In this document: piece by piece, positions 34,786 to 42,807 of the stretch
Layout of the letters: every line of letters starts with the position of its first letter
How positions within the stretch are numbered: position 1 is the first letter of the stretch
From: Nocardia neocaledoniensis
GTDB lineage: Bacteria > Actinomycetota > Actinomycetes > Mycobacteriales > Mycobacteriaceae
DNA: 64,000 nucleotides
Assembly (NCBI RefSeq): GCF_003182135.1
Contig: NZ_QGTL01000006.1
Span: 248,001 to 312,000, forward strand
Direction of reading: 5' to 3'
The notes under the pieces: model-generated
The model's database searches: none
What the model saw: the letters and a program-made list of their open reading frames with translations, nothing else
What the model was told of the DNA's origin: nothing
Position numbers and translations under genes: made by a program

Positions 34786-35435
34786 GACGTTGCGTCCCAG
34801 AGTTCGTGCAGGTCGACGGTGCGCCACCGGACTCGGTCGGGCCAGGTGCACTGCTCGGCGGCGGGATTGCGCACCGGGACGGTCGCGATGTCGAGGACCA
34901 GACTCACGGTGGTAGCGATGCTGTGGAGCCGGTCGAAGTCCAGTCCGCGACTGCGCGCCAGGTTCAGCCGCAAGACACCGGCGTCGCCACCCCAATCAGC
35001 CAGCGCGTGCGCGGCCAACTCGATCGCCTTCTCCGCCGAGATAGTGGCCGCCTCGACCCCATCGACCATCTCGGTATCGAAGGTTTCGTGCCAGATCATG
35101 CGCCCTGCGGCCCCGCACACGGTGAACGCGGTCATCGTCGCCGCCGACCACACCGTCAGCGCCGGGCCCGTCGCGGCCTTGCGCGCCAGGTTGGCACCTG
35201 ATGTGGCCCAGAGGATTTCGGATTGGCGCAGACCGTCGTAATCGATCCCGGCGAGATCGAGCAAGGCTTGGATGTATCGGTCCGACAGGTCGCTGGTAGT
35301 GAAGCCGTATTCGGCTGCGAGGCTGTCGAATTCGCCGGTTGTGGCGAAGGTCTGCAGTTCAGCTGCCCGGGCGCGGACCATGTCTTCGGGGGTGGTCGGT
35401 GTAGCCGGGGCACAGGTACGGAGGTGGGTGGTCAT
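34782..35435 (-). CDS. hypothetical protein of the transfer operon
   Basis: 217 aa, unrecognised, soluble and helical. ATG 35435 is preceded by GAAGGAAA. Segments: MVRARAAELQTFATTGEFDSLAAEYGF, LARKAATGPALTVWSAATMTAFTVCGAAGRMIW, and LNLARSRGLDFDRLHSIATTVS. No motif or family recognised. It overlaps the lipoprotein gene by 4 bases. Confidence 0.5.
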   Translation of the reverse strand: MTTHLRTCAPATPTTPEDMVRARAAELQTFATTGEFDSLAAEYGFTTSDLSDRYIQALLDLAGIDYDGLRQSEILWATSGANLARKAATGPALTVWSAATMTAFTVCGAAGRMIWHETFDTEMVDGVEAATISAEKAIELAAHALADWGGDAGVLRLNLARSRGLDFDRLHSIATTVSLVLDIATVPVRNPAAEQCTWPDRVRWRTVDLHELWDATS

Positions 35436-35458
35436 CGCGTTTTCCTTCGAGCGATCGG

Positions 35459-36370
35459 TCAGAAATCTGGTTCGAGCTGTGGGCGCGCAACCTCGCCAGG
35501 AGGTGGAAGGTCGAACAGGTCGCCGCCTGCGATGCCGTAGCCGTCCTCGATGCCGGTCGCGGCGATCGCGGCACCGATCCCCGCGCCACTGTCCGGTTCT
35601 AAAAGAGCTGTGTGCCAAATGGTTTCGGCGGCGGCTTCGAGCATGTGCGGGGCTGGGGGCAGTTGGTGGGGTGCGCTGTGGGCGAGGCCGATGCCGACCA
35701 TGCGCATCGCCGCGACCCGGATCCGTCCTTCCCGGACCCGGCCCACGTGGGTGAGTTCGCGCCATTGGCGCCCCTGATCGGGTGCCGACTGCTGCGAGAT
35801 CTGGTTCAGGCGAGCTTGCCAGTCGGTTGCCTCGAGCGACCACCAACCGTTGGTTTCGGCCTCGGTGACGTCCAGGGCGGTGGCGACCATCGCGACCCGC
35901 ATCCACTGCAACCGCAGATGCTCGCTCAACTTGTCGGCTGCCTGCGGCGTCACCGTGGCGTGGTCGCGGCGGACCGGTCGAACCGCGGCCAGGGTCGCCA
36001 GTGTGTCGACCTGATGGTGGAGCTGGGCGATCAGCAGCGACCGTGCCACCGGGCGGCGCGGTGGCAGCGAAGCATCTCTGGTTGCTGGGCGGCCTTCCTG
36101 GCCGGCCTGTCGCGCGTAGGCGATCCAGTTGGCGGGCAAGCCGATCGCCACCGCTTGTTCATGCACGACGCGACCGACAACCGACAGATCCCGGAAGGTC
36201 TGGATGCGGCTGTGTGGTTCCCGCCCCAACTGCATCAGATCGACGGTGACGTTCTGCAGGACCGCCGCCATCCGCCGTTGCGTCACCGTCGAACCGGCAT
36301 GCCCGACGGTGTCAGGTGTGGCAGTCAGTGCCCGGCGGACAGGTTCGCGTGATGCGGTGTGCTCAACCAT
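35459..36370 (-). CDS. member of the ~300-aa conjugation-associated paralogous family
   Basis: 303 aa, unknown function. Family segments: LQNVTVDLMQLGREPHSRI, IGLPANWIAYARQAGQEGRP, SLLIAQLHHQVDTLATLAAV, EHLRLQWMRVAMVATALDV, WW at the conserved tryptophan site, and IGAAIAATGI near the end. The tail finishes RPQLEPDF. It overlaps the end of the upstream membrane protein gene by 8 bases. Furthest upstream member of the array. Confidence 0.6.
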   Translation of the reverse strand: MVEHTASREPVRRALTATPDTVGHAGSTVTQRRMAAVLQNVTVDLMQLGREPHSRIQTFRDLSVVGRVVHEQAVAIGLPANWIAYARQAGQEGRPATRDASLPPRRPVARSLLIAQLHHQVDTLATLAAVRPVRRDHATVTPQAADKLSEHLRLQWMRVAMVATALDVTEAETNGWWSLEATDWQARLNQISQQSAPDQGRQWRELTHVGRVREGRIRVAAMRMVGIGLAHSAPHQLPPAPHMLEAAAETIWHTALLEPDSGAGIGAAIAATGIEDGYGIAGGDLFDLPPPGEVARPQLEPDF

Positions 36371-36929
36371 GGTCGGTCACCGAGGTGATGCGGTAGCTCG
36401 ACATCCGCCACCCTTGCGGGGTTTCGGTCACCGTGACGGTCACCCGCATCCGCCGGTACATGGTGGTGGTCCCGTCGTGGTGGAGCACCTGTTGGGTCAC
36501 CGTCGCCGCGACCGTCGGTCCCGACCCGCCGGTTTCCGGCTGCTCGGCATCGACCAGGGCGGAGATGATGTCGTTGCTGTCGCGCCACCCCGCCCATTCC
36601 AGTAGCGGCGCCAACCCGATCGCGGGGCCGTTGCCCGCCGCCGCTGCGGCCAGCTCGCCGGTCAGCCACGGCGCTGCACGAACCAACCCGGCACCAGGGT
36701 CGGGGTCAGTACGAGGCTGCCAGGAGAACATGGCCGCCAAACCCATCTGGGCGACGGTCACCGCGTCGGTGTCCTGGGGCTCGGGCCCCTCAATGTGGGC
36801 GGCACCGGGGGTGTGCGTATCGGACGTGGGCCCGGGGTCGTCGGCGCCGCCAGTCAGTACCGTGGTGAGTGCAATCACGACGGCAGCGATACCGACGGTC
36901 ACAGCGGCGAGAGAAAGGCGGTTGCTCAT
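36363..36929 (-). CDS. single-pass membrane protein, VirB8/TcpC-like candidate
   Basis: 188 aa. One N-terminal membrane helix (residues 7-27, AAVTVGIAAVVIALTTVL), a Pro/Thr linker, and an extracytoplasmic domain with a C-terminal sheet (MRVTVTVTETPQGWRMSSYRITSV). This layout is that of VirB8/TcpC assembly factors, although no sequence motif proves it. It lies 7 bases after the wall hydrolase gene and has GAGGACA before the ATG. Confidence 0.55.
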   Translation of the reverse strand: MSNRLSLAAVTVGIAAVVIALTTVLTGGADDPGPTSDTHTPGAAHIEGPEPQDTDAVTVAQMGLAAMFSWQPRTDPDPGAGLVRAAPWLTGELAAAAAGNGPAIGLAPLLEWAGWRDSNDIISALVDAEQPETGGSGPTVAATVTQQVLHHDGTTTMYRRMRVTVTVTETPQGWRMSSYRITSVTDHG

Positions 36930-36936
36930 GGTGTCC

Positions 36937-38586
36937 TCAGCTCAGCGTCGTCGTCATCTGGGTGGCCGTCGCGAGAATGTTGGCCACGTACGGGCGGGTC
37001 TGAATCTCGTAATCCGGTGAGCCCGTGGGGAATCCGCCCGACTGCAGCACCGCGTGTTCGCCGGCGTTGTAGCCGGCGAGGTAGAGCTCGGCGGGCCCGT
37101 GGGGGGCTACGACCTTGCCCTCACTGATCCAGGTGTCGACCTTGTCGGCGATGTCGCACATGTAGCGGGCTTGGCCGATGATCGCGTCGCCGTCGTCCCA
37201 CACCGACGCGACACCGTTGCCGTCGGCGTCGATCACATACGGTTGCCCGTCGGTGGCGAGCGCGGTCGCGGTGCCGGGCAGGAACTGGGCCAACCCCTGG
37301 GCACCAGCCGGGGAGGTGAGCCCTCGCCGGAACCCGGATTCCTGTTTGCCCTGTGCCGCCAGCAGCGGCGAGGTGATCTGTGGACACACGGTCCCACCCA
37401 GCTGATACCAGGCCACCAGTTCCTCGGGGACAGTGCCGGGGTCCAGGTCGGTGTCGCCGAGGGCGGGCCCACACACCGTCGCGCTCGCAACCCCCGTGGA
37501 GTCCGTGGTGACCGGGCCGATCGGTGCACCGTCGTCGGGGTATCCGCCACCCAGCGTGGTGACATGCACGTGATCGAAGTGGTTCGCCGTCACACTGCCG
37601 CGGTCTTCCATCAGGTTGGACTCGCCGGTGGCCGAACGGTAGGTCTGACGCCAGATCAGGTAATCGATGCGCAACGCGGCAGCGTTGGTGATCACGAAGT
37701 CGGCGATCCGATCACCGAGCGCCTTGCCCTCCCCAGAGGTCGGGTCGGGGATCAGGATGTCGATCGCCCGCCCGCTCGGGTGGTCCGGCAGCGGGTCCTC
37801 ACGCTGCCCGCCGATCTCCCGTACCTGCGGGAACTGCTGGACGATGGTGCGCGCCAACCGGATTGTGTCGACCTGCAAACCGCGTTCGGACCCGATCGAT
37901 GCGGGCATCGCGGGCAGTTCGGACCCTGCCTGTGTTGCGGCTTCGATTACCGCGCTCCCGCTCGGGCCCGGTGTCGTCGATGGGGCGGGGTCGGTCGATC
38001 CGGCCGGGCTGGTCGGATCGACCGACCCACTGCGCAGCCACGGCATCGGATCGATCGCGGCGCCGCCGCCGAATCGCCCTCCGCCGGTCCAGATTTCCAG
38101 GTGCAGGTGTGCACCGTCCGGGCCTGCGGGGACGGTCTGACCGTTGTAGCCGACTCCGGCGATCAGCTGCCCGATCCGCACGGTCTGGCCTTGTTCGACC
38201 TCGACGTCGTCGGCGAACATGTGCCCGTAGACCGAGGACACGATCTCGCCGTCGATGTTGTGGTCAATGACCACCCAGATCCCGAACCCGCTCGCCTCGC
38301 CCACCCGCACTACGACCCCGTCGGCGACCGCGTAGATCGGGGTCTTGGGTGCGGCGGCGAAGTCCTGGCCTTGATGTTGTGTGCCCCAACGCATTCCGAA
38401 ACCCGAGGTCAGGGTGTAGGTGCCCTCAGTCATCGGCATCGTCCTCGCCGTACCGGATGAAGGCGCCTGCTTCGCTGTGGACGGTGCGCAGCCCCACTCC
38501 TGGGCGCTGCCGGCGAACAACAGCAGCACCACCAGCAGCAGGACCGCACCGATGACCGCGGTCGTTGCCCGCGCGGCGCCACTCAT
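36937..38586 (-). CDS. three-domain cell-wall hydrolase of the conjugation system (M23 peptidase plus lytic transglycosylase)
   Basis: 549 aa, anchored by an N-terminal membrane helix (residues ~8-28). Domain 1 (~55-190) is an M23 endopeptidase: GMRWGTQHQGQDFAA (zinc His/Asp) and GAHLHLEIWTG. Domain 2 (~230-345) resembles ARB_07466-type domains: a RLARTIVQQFPQVREIGG strand, HPSGRAIDILIP, and NHFDHVHVTT. Domain 3 (~395-549) is a goose-lysozyme/Slt-like transglycosylase: AAQGKQESGF (catalytic Glu), GAQGLAQFLPGTATA and LAGYNAGEHAV. It would open peptidoglycan for the transfer channel, the VirB1 role. All three sets of catalytic residues look intact. Confidence 0.88.
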   Translation of the reverse strand: MSGAARATTAVIGAVLLLVVLLLFAGSAQEWGCAPSTAKQAPSSGTARTMPMTEGTYTLTSGFGMRWGTQHQGQDFAAAPKTPIYAVADGVVVRVGEASGFGIWVVIDHNIDGEIVSSVYGHMFADDVEVEQGQTVRIGQLIAGVGYNGQTVPAGPDGAHLHLEIWTGGGRFGGGAAIDPMPWLRSGSVDPTSPAGSTDPAPSTTPGPSGSAVIEAATQAGSELPAMPASIGSERGLQVDTIRLARTIVQQFPQVREIGGQREDPLPDHPSGRAIDILIPDPTSGEGKALGDRIADFVITNAAALRIDYLIWRQTYRSATGESNLMEDRGSVTANHFDHVHVTTLGGGYPDDGAPIGPVTTDSTGVASATVCGPALGDTDLDPGTVPEELVAWYQLGGTVCPQITSPLLAAQGKQESGFRRGLTSPAGAQGLAQFLPGTATALATDGQPYVIDADGNGVASVWDDGDAIIGQARYMCDIADKVDTWISEGKVVAPHGPAELYLAGYNAGEHAVLQSGGFPTGSPDYEIQTRPYVANILATATQMTTTLS

Positions 38587-38655
38587 CGGCCCACCAGGTC
38601 AGAGCGCGTGGCCCAAGCGCAGACGGTCGGGAAGCGGAATCGGCGTGAGCCACGG

Positions 38656-38766
38656 TCAACGGTGCTCATCGCAGGTTCTGTCGACTTCGTCCGCATGAGG
38701 TGTTCCACGCTGTGTTTCGTGCGCGAGCCACCTCTTTCTCGCTGATGTGTCGAAATTTGGTTTCAT
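38656..38766 (-). CDS. possible small ORF upstream of the wall hydrolase
   Basis: 36 codons plus stop, too short for most gene finders. AGGTGAG lies 6 bases before the ATG at 38766. The product is polar and basic, starting MKPNFDTSARKRW. The surrounding stretch (38740-38810) is distinctly A/T-rich for this window and probably contains a promoter for the wall hydrolase gene, so this may be a leader ORF. No homology can be claimed. Confidence 0.3.
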   Translation of the reverse strand: MKPNFDTSARKRWLAHETQRGTPHADEVDRTCDEHR

Positions 38767-38836
38767 TAATTTCTCACCTATCAATGGGTATGCGCGAATT
38801 ACTTATCTGCGGTGGTGAAGTGCCAACTGGCTTTCG

Positions 38837-39418
38837 TCAGGCGAAATCCGGGCCGATTGCGGTGTCGTGGGTAGATCCGGGCGGTGCCGTGTCGGCCTCG
38901 GTGTCGTCGGGGGACTCGAAATCTGTGCCACCGTCGCTGAGTGCGGCATTCACGGCCTCCGCGATTCCCGGTTGCGGGTCGATGGCGTCAGCGGCGTCGG
39001 CTGACCGGTCATGCGCGCTCACCACGATGCTCGTGTGGGCCCTCACGATCGGGATCGTCTCCGATGCGGTGGCGTAGGCGACCGCCCCACCGGCGGTGGT
39101 GACCACTTCGTTCACCAGCTCACGCACGTCGTCTGCGAACGGTGCAGCGGTGTCGAAGGGTTCGGGACGTGTTGTGAGGGCGATCGGCCCGGTCCAGCCG
39201 GTCGGATCGCGGTATCCGAGGCGGGTCAGGATCTGCTCGCTGAGCGGGTTCGGCCCCTCCGCGTCCGGGACGTACCAGACCTGGGCCCGATCGGCCAGGG
39301 ATAGTCGCATACGCAGCCGGTCGACCTCGAGCACATCCATCATGTCCTCGACATCACCTCGCCCGTAAATGGCTGTGCGGCCGATTTGTAGGACGACGAA
39401 ATCAGCTGGTTCGTTCAT
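38837..39418 (-). CDS. hypothetical protein between VirB4 and the wall hydrolase
   Basis: 193 aa, unrecognised. It starts with a compact mixed domain (FVVLQIGRTAIYGRGDVEDMMDVLEVDRL) and contains AQVWYVPDAEGPNPLSEQIL. The acidic tail with GIAEAVNAALSDG and the final HDTAIGPDFA resembles the ends of the ~300-aa paralogues. ATG 39418 has GAGGAAA upstream; an in-frame extension to about 39562 is possible. Soluble, no signal peptide. Confidence 0.5.
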   Translation of the reverse strand: MNEPADFVVLQIGRTAIYGRGDVEDMMDVLEVDRLRMRLSLADRAQVWYVPDAEGPNPLSEQILTRLGYRDPTGWTGPIALTTRPEPFDTAAPFADDVRELVNEVVTTAGGAVAYATASETIPIVRAHTSIVVSAHDRSADAADAIDPQPGIAEAVNAALSDGGTDFESPDDTEADTAPPGSTHDTAIGPDFA

Positions 39419-39614
39419 CGAATTTCCTCGTATTAAGTCGGGGAGGTGGTGTACTCGTTGCGCAGGCAATACAATGTGCCCTCCAATGGATTCGACCTTT
39501 GGGAAACGATTTCGAGGCGCCGATACGCCACCCGGACCTGCACCGAACTCGCGCGCCAACAAATAGGCGCCGGTGAGTTGCGAGGGTGCCGCGAATCTTC
39601 GGACGGGTACTCAT
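39402..39614 (-). CDS. possible small basic ORF overlapping the end of VirB4
   Basis: 70 aa starting MSTRPKIRGTLATHR, with an ATGA overlap with the VirB4 stop, the spacing used throughout this operon. The product is Arg-rich and the base composition here is less G/C-biased than in neighbouring genes, so it may be filler between genes. It overlaps the first codons of the gene at 39418. Confidence 0.25.
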   Translation of the reverse strand: MSTRPKIRGTLATHRRLFVGARVRCRSGWRIGASKSFPKGRIHWRAHCIACATSTPPPRLNTRKFDERTS

Positions 39615-41338
39615 CGCGGGTTCACCGACCCGCCGGAGGTTCGGCCGAGGTTGTCGAAGCGCCGGTTGGTGTTGTGGACCTCGGAGTCGCGTTCGGTGGG
39701 GGTGAACACCATCCGGAATGGGATGCCGGGCTGGTCGGCTTCCCCGGTCTTGAGCAGGTAACACCCGGTGCCCGGCGGAGTTTCGCGTCGCGTGGTGTCC
39801 AGATCGTCGTCGCTGGGTGGGCGTGGCGCCGCCCAGGAGGTCACCAGCAGTTTCTCGGTGTCGGTCATCCCCGCCACCGCGGCGATCCGGTTCGCTTCCT
39901 CGGGCCCGACCGGGCCGATGATCTTCGCCCGGGCCCGTTCGAAGAAGCCGAGCGCTTTTGCCTGTGCGGCAGGGGAATCGAAGGCGGCGAGGTCTTTGAT
40001 GGTGTGCGAGCACATGATCAGCCCCGTCGCCAGGCCGCGGTTGAGCCGGGTCAGTGCGTCGACGCGGTCGACCATGAATTCGCCGACGCCGAGCACCCGC
40101 CAGATCTCATCCATCACCACCTCGAAGGTCCGGGCGGGGGCCAGCCCTGCGTCGGCGAGGGCGTGGGCGGCGGCGACCGCGCCGAAGCCGTCGGACCAGC
40201 AGGTCATCAGGACTGCGGCCAGTAGTTTGGTGTCGCCTTCGGGGATGCGGGAGATGTCGATGCAGATCGCGGGACTCGACAAATCCAACCGGGTCGCGGT
40301 GGGGCCGTTGAAGATCGCCCCGAACGGGCCTTCGACCAAGGCCCGCATCGATCGGCGCAACGGTTTCGTCGCGGCCCGGTAGGCGAGGTCGTTGTCTTCT
40401 TCGGCGAACGCCCGCAGCCGCTCCCCGCCCGCGGAGATCACCGCCAGCAGGTCTTCCAGCAGCGGCGGGTTCTGGTGGGTGAAGCCACCGGCGGGGCTGT
40501 AGAGCTCGCGCAGACCGGCGGCGAGTAGCACTTCCTCGTAGTCTTCGACCCGGGCACCGCGCACCAGCTCGATCAGTCCGGCGACGATGTTGATCTGACC
40601 GGCTTCGACCCGCGCCATGACCTGACGTCGCTGATCAGCATCGGTCAGTGCGGCGATGACGGCGCCGAGGGCGCCGACGTCGAGGGGGTTGATGGTGCCG
40701 TGGCCGTAACCGACATCGACGACTTGCCCGCCGAGGCGCTCGACCAGGTCGCGGTACTCGCCTTTGGTGTCGCCCATGCACAGCACGGTCTCCCCCGCCG
40801 CGACCGCGCCCGTCATGATGCGCCGGATCAGCGAGGACTTGCCGAACCCGTTGAGCGCCAACACGAACGCGATCGGCGCGGTGATGAACCCCCGCAGAAA
40901 CCACGACATCGGATCGAAATGCACCGGGGCACCAGTGATGTAGTGACTACCCACGGGCACCCCCGCGGTCGGAGCGCTCGCCCCGACACAGAATGGCCAC
41001 AACCCGGCCACCTGTACCGTCGTGGCACGCCACTCCGGGGTGCGGGGCACCACCGACGCCCGACCACCCCCAGCACCGGCGTAGCCGCGGTCGGTCAACA
41101 CCGGCGCGATCAGATCGAACCCGTCCCCAGCAGCACCCTCGCGGCGCCGTGCTGCGGTCGCGCGGCGATGATCGTCACTGGACAACAGCATCCGTGCCCG
41201 CCGACCCCGCAACCCGGCCTGCGTGGCCGCGAGCTCGACTTCGGCACGACGGGTTCCGCTCAAAACCCGGATGCCCTCGATCACTTCGGTTCTCGCGGGC
41301 TTGTCTCGGCCGGGCGACCCGTTTGTGTGCCCGGTCAT
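39611..41338 (-). CDS. VirB4/TraC-like conjugation ATPase (C-terminal part of a split VirB4)
   Basis: 575-aa ATPase that powers channel assembly and transfer. Walker A is ALNGFGKSS (residues ~161-169), followed by GETVLCMGDTKGEYRDLVERLGG and the NPLDVG motif typical of VirB4. Walker B is TFEVVMDEIWR, and a late GLATGLIMCSHTIKDL strand carries the sensor His. The N-terminal VirB4 domain is not here but in the preceding SCO6880-type gene, as is usual for actinobacterial systems. It begins by ATGA overlap with that gene. Confidence 0.88.
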   Translation of the reverse strand: MTGHTNGSPGRDKPARTEVIEGIRVLSGTRRAEVELAATQAGLRGRRARMLLSSDDHRRATAARRREGAAGDGFDLIAPVLTDRGYAGAGGGRASVVPRTPEWRATTVQVAGLWPFCVGASAPTAGVPVGSHYITGAPVHFDPMSWFLRGFITAPIAFVLALNGFGKSSLIRRIMTGAVAAGETVLCMGDTKGEYRDLVERLGGQVVDVGYGHGTINPLDVGALGAVIAALTDADQRRQVMARVEAGQINIVAGLIELVRGARVEDYEEVLLAAGLRELYSPAGGFTHQNPPLLEDLLAVISAGGERLRAFAEEDNDLAYRAATKPLRRSMRALVEGPFGAIFNGPTATRLDLSSPAICIDISRIPEGDTKLLAAVLMTCWSDGFGAVAAAHALADAGLAPARTFEVVMDEIWRVLGVGEFMVDRVDALTRLNRGLATGLIMCSHTIKDLAAFDSPAAQAKALGFFERARAKIIGPVGPEEANRIAAVAGMTDTEKLLVTSWAAPRPPSDDDLDTTRRETPPGTGCYLLKTGEADQPGIPFRMVFTPTERDSEVHNTNRRFDNLGRTSGGSVNPR

Positions 41339-42807
41339 CCGGAGACCCGTTCGGAGATGGAAGCATGCTCGGGCAGGACCAGCCCGATGCCGAGGGAGGC
41401 GGCGAAGCCGGCGGCTTGGTAGCCGTAGCAGCGGCGCACCGTCAACCGCGATGCCGCCGCCATTCCTTTGACCGAGGCCTCGATGCCGGGCAGGTCCGCG
41501 TCGAGGTGATCGGTTACCGTCACCAGCACCCCGAACCGGGTCAACCCGGCCCCACGGGCTTGTTCCTCCCGGGCGGCGGAGGTGTTGCCGACCCGGATGC
41601 GGGCCGCCGCTGAGGAGATGCCGCGTTCGGTTTGTTCGGCGGCGACCGCGTCGCGGAAGTCGGAATCGACCAGGGAGGTCGCTTCCGCTGCCGAATGCAG
41701 GCGGTAGACGATCGCGACCCGTTTACGTGGCACGTCCGGGCGCGGCCGTAGCAGTTCCTCGAGGACGGTTTCCATCACCGCGCCGCGGGGTGCGCCGTCC
41801 ATTTCCCAGGTGATCGAACGGGCACCGTCGTGGACGTAGTGATCCCACCGGTCCTGATGGGCCAGTGGGCCGACCGAGTCCCACGACTGCGACTCCACGA
41901 TCCGCGCCCCCGCCGCCTCCACATCACGCTGCGAAGCGAGGTCGAATCGACTTCGCACCAACCCCAGCACCTCCCAGGCTTGCAGGGGTGTGGCGGGCAG
42001 GCCGGCGCGGGCGAGCTGGGACAACACCGATTGCAGGCGTTGCCCGATCTCCCGGGCCTGCTCGGCCTGATCACGGCGGATACGGCCTTTGCCGATCGCC
42101 CGGTAGGTGATCGCGACGCGCGCTTCGATCCGCACCCCGACCCCGCCGCTGTCGGCGGCGGCTTCGGTCATCACCGCCTTGGCGAAATCTGGGGCGGTCG
42201 GGCGGACCAGCCGGGTGACTTCCCGGGTTTGCTTCAACCGGGTCTCCACGACGTTGTCCAGCACCGCGGTCACCGCGACCACTTCCCCACCACGGCTTTG
42301 CGAGGCCAGGAATTGGCCGTATCCCTCGACCCAGGAATCGATCTGGGCTTGGTCGACGAGTTCTTTGCCGCGCGGGATCACCCGCACGATCACCGTGTAG
42401 TGATCGCTACGCCGGATATGCAGCATCGCGAACCGCTTCCCACCCGGCGTCTCGTACTCGGTCAACCGCGAATCAGCTGCCAAGCCAGGCAGTTTCGCCA
42501 ACCCCGGCAGGCGGGAGAACCGCCCCGACCGGTAGGTCAGCTCGCCACGAGAACGCGCCCGCGCGAACTGAACCCGCAACAGCACCAGTTCCCACCCGGT
42601 GCGCCCGTGGCGGGTCACCGCCAGCGGGACGAACACCACGGCCGACCCGGCCAGGACCACCCCGGCAACTTCGAGGGAGCGGGTGATCATGAACGACACC
42701 ATCACCGCGATCACCAAACCGAGCCCCAGTAACGAAACACCCCACGTCAAGCCGAAGAACCCAGCCGAGCGCGGCTGCTCCCAGCGCCCATACATGCGTG
42801 TGCTCAT
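41335..42807 (-). CDS. SCO6880-family protein (VirB3 plus N-terminal VirB4 equivalent)
   Basis: 490 aa. Two adjacent membrane helices near residues 17-60 (GVSLLGLGLVIAVMVSFMI and VAGVVLAGSAVVFVPLAV) resemble VirB3/PrgI; the soluble remainder (GGKRFAMLHIRRSDHYTVIVRVIP, TEAAADSGGVGVRIEARVAITYRA, and a long Arg-rich helical region) corresponds to the VirB4 N-terminal domain. SCO6880-family proteins are regularly encoded directly before the ATPase part in actinomycete conjugative elements, as here. Inner-membrane component of the type IV channel. Confidence 0.85.
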   Translation of the reverse strand: MSTRMYGRWEQPRSAGFFGLTWGVSLLGLGLVIAVMVSFMITRSLEVAGVVLAGSAVVFVPLAVTRHGRTGWELVLLRVQFARARSRGELTYRSGRFSRLPGLAKLPGLAADSRLTEYETPGGKRFAMLHIRRSDHYTVIVRVIPRGKELVDQAQIDSWVEGYGQFLASQSRGGEVVAVTAVLDNVVETRLKQTREVTRLVRPTAPDFAKAVMTEAAADSGGVGVRIEARVAITYRAIGKGRIRRDQAEQAREIGQRLQSVLSQLARAGLPATPLQAWEVLGLVRSRFDLASQRDVEAAGARIVESQSWDSVGPLAHQDRWDHYVHDGARSITWEMDGAPRGAVMETVLEELLRPRPDVPRKRVAIVYRLHSAAEATSLVDSDFRDAVAAEQTERGISSAAARIRVGNTSAAREEQARGAGLTRFGVLVTVTDHLDADLPGIEASVKGMAAASRLTVRRCYGYQAAGFAASLGIGLVLPEHASISERVSG

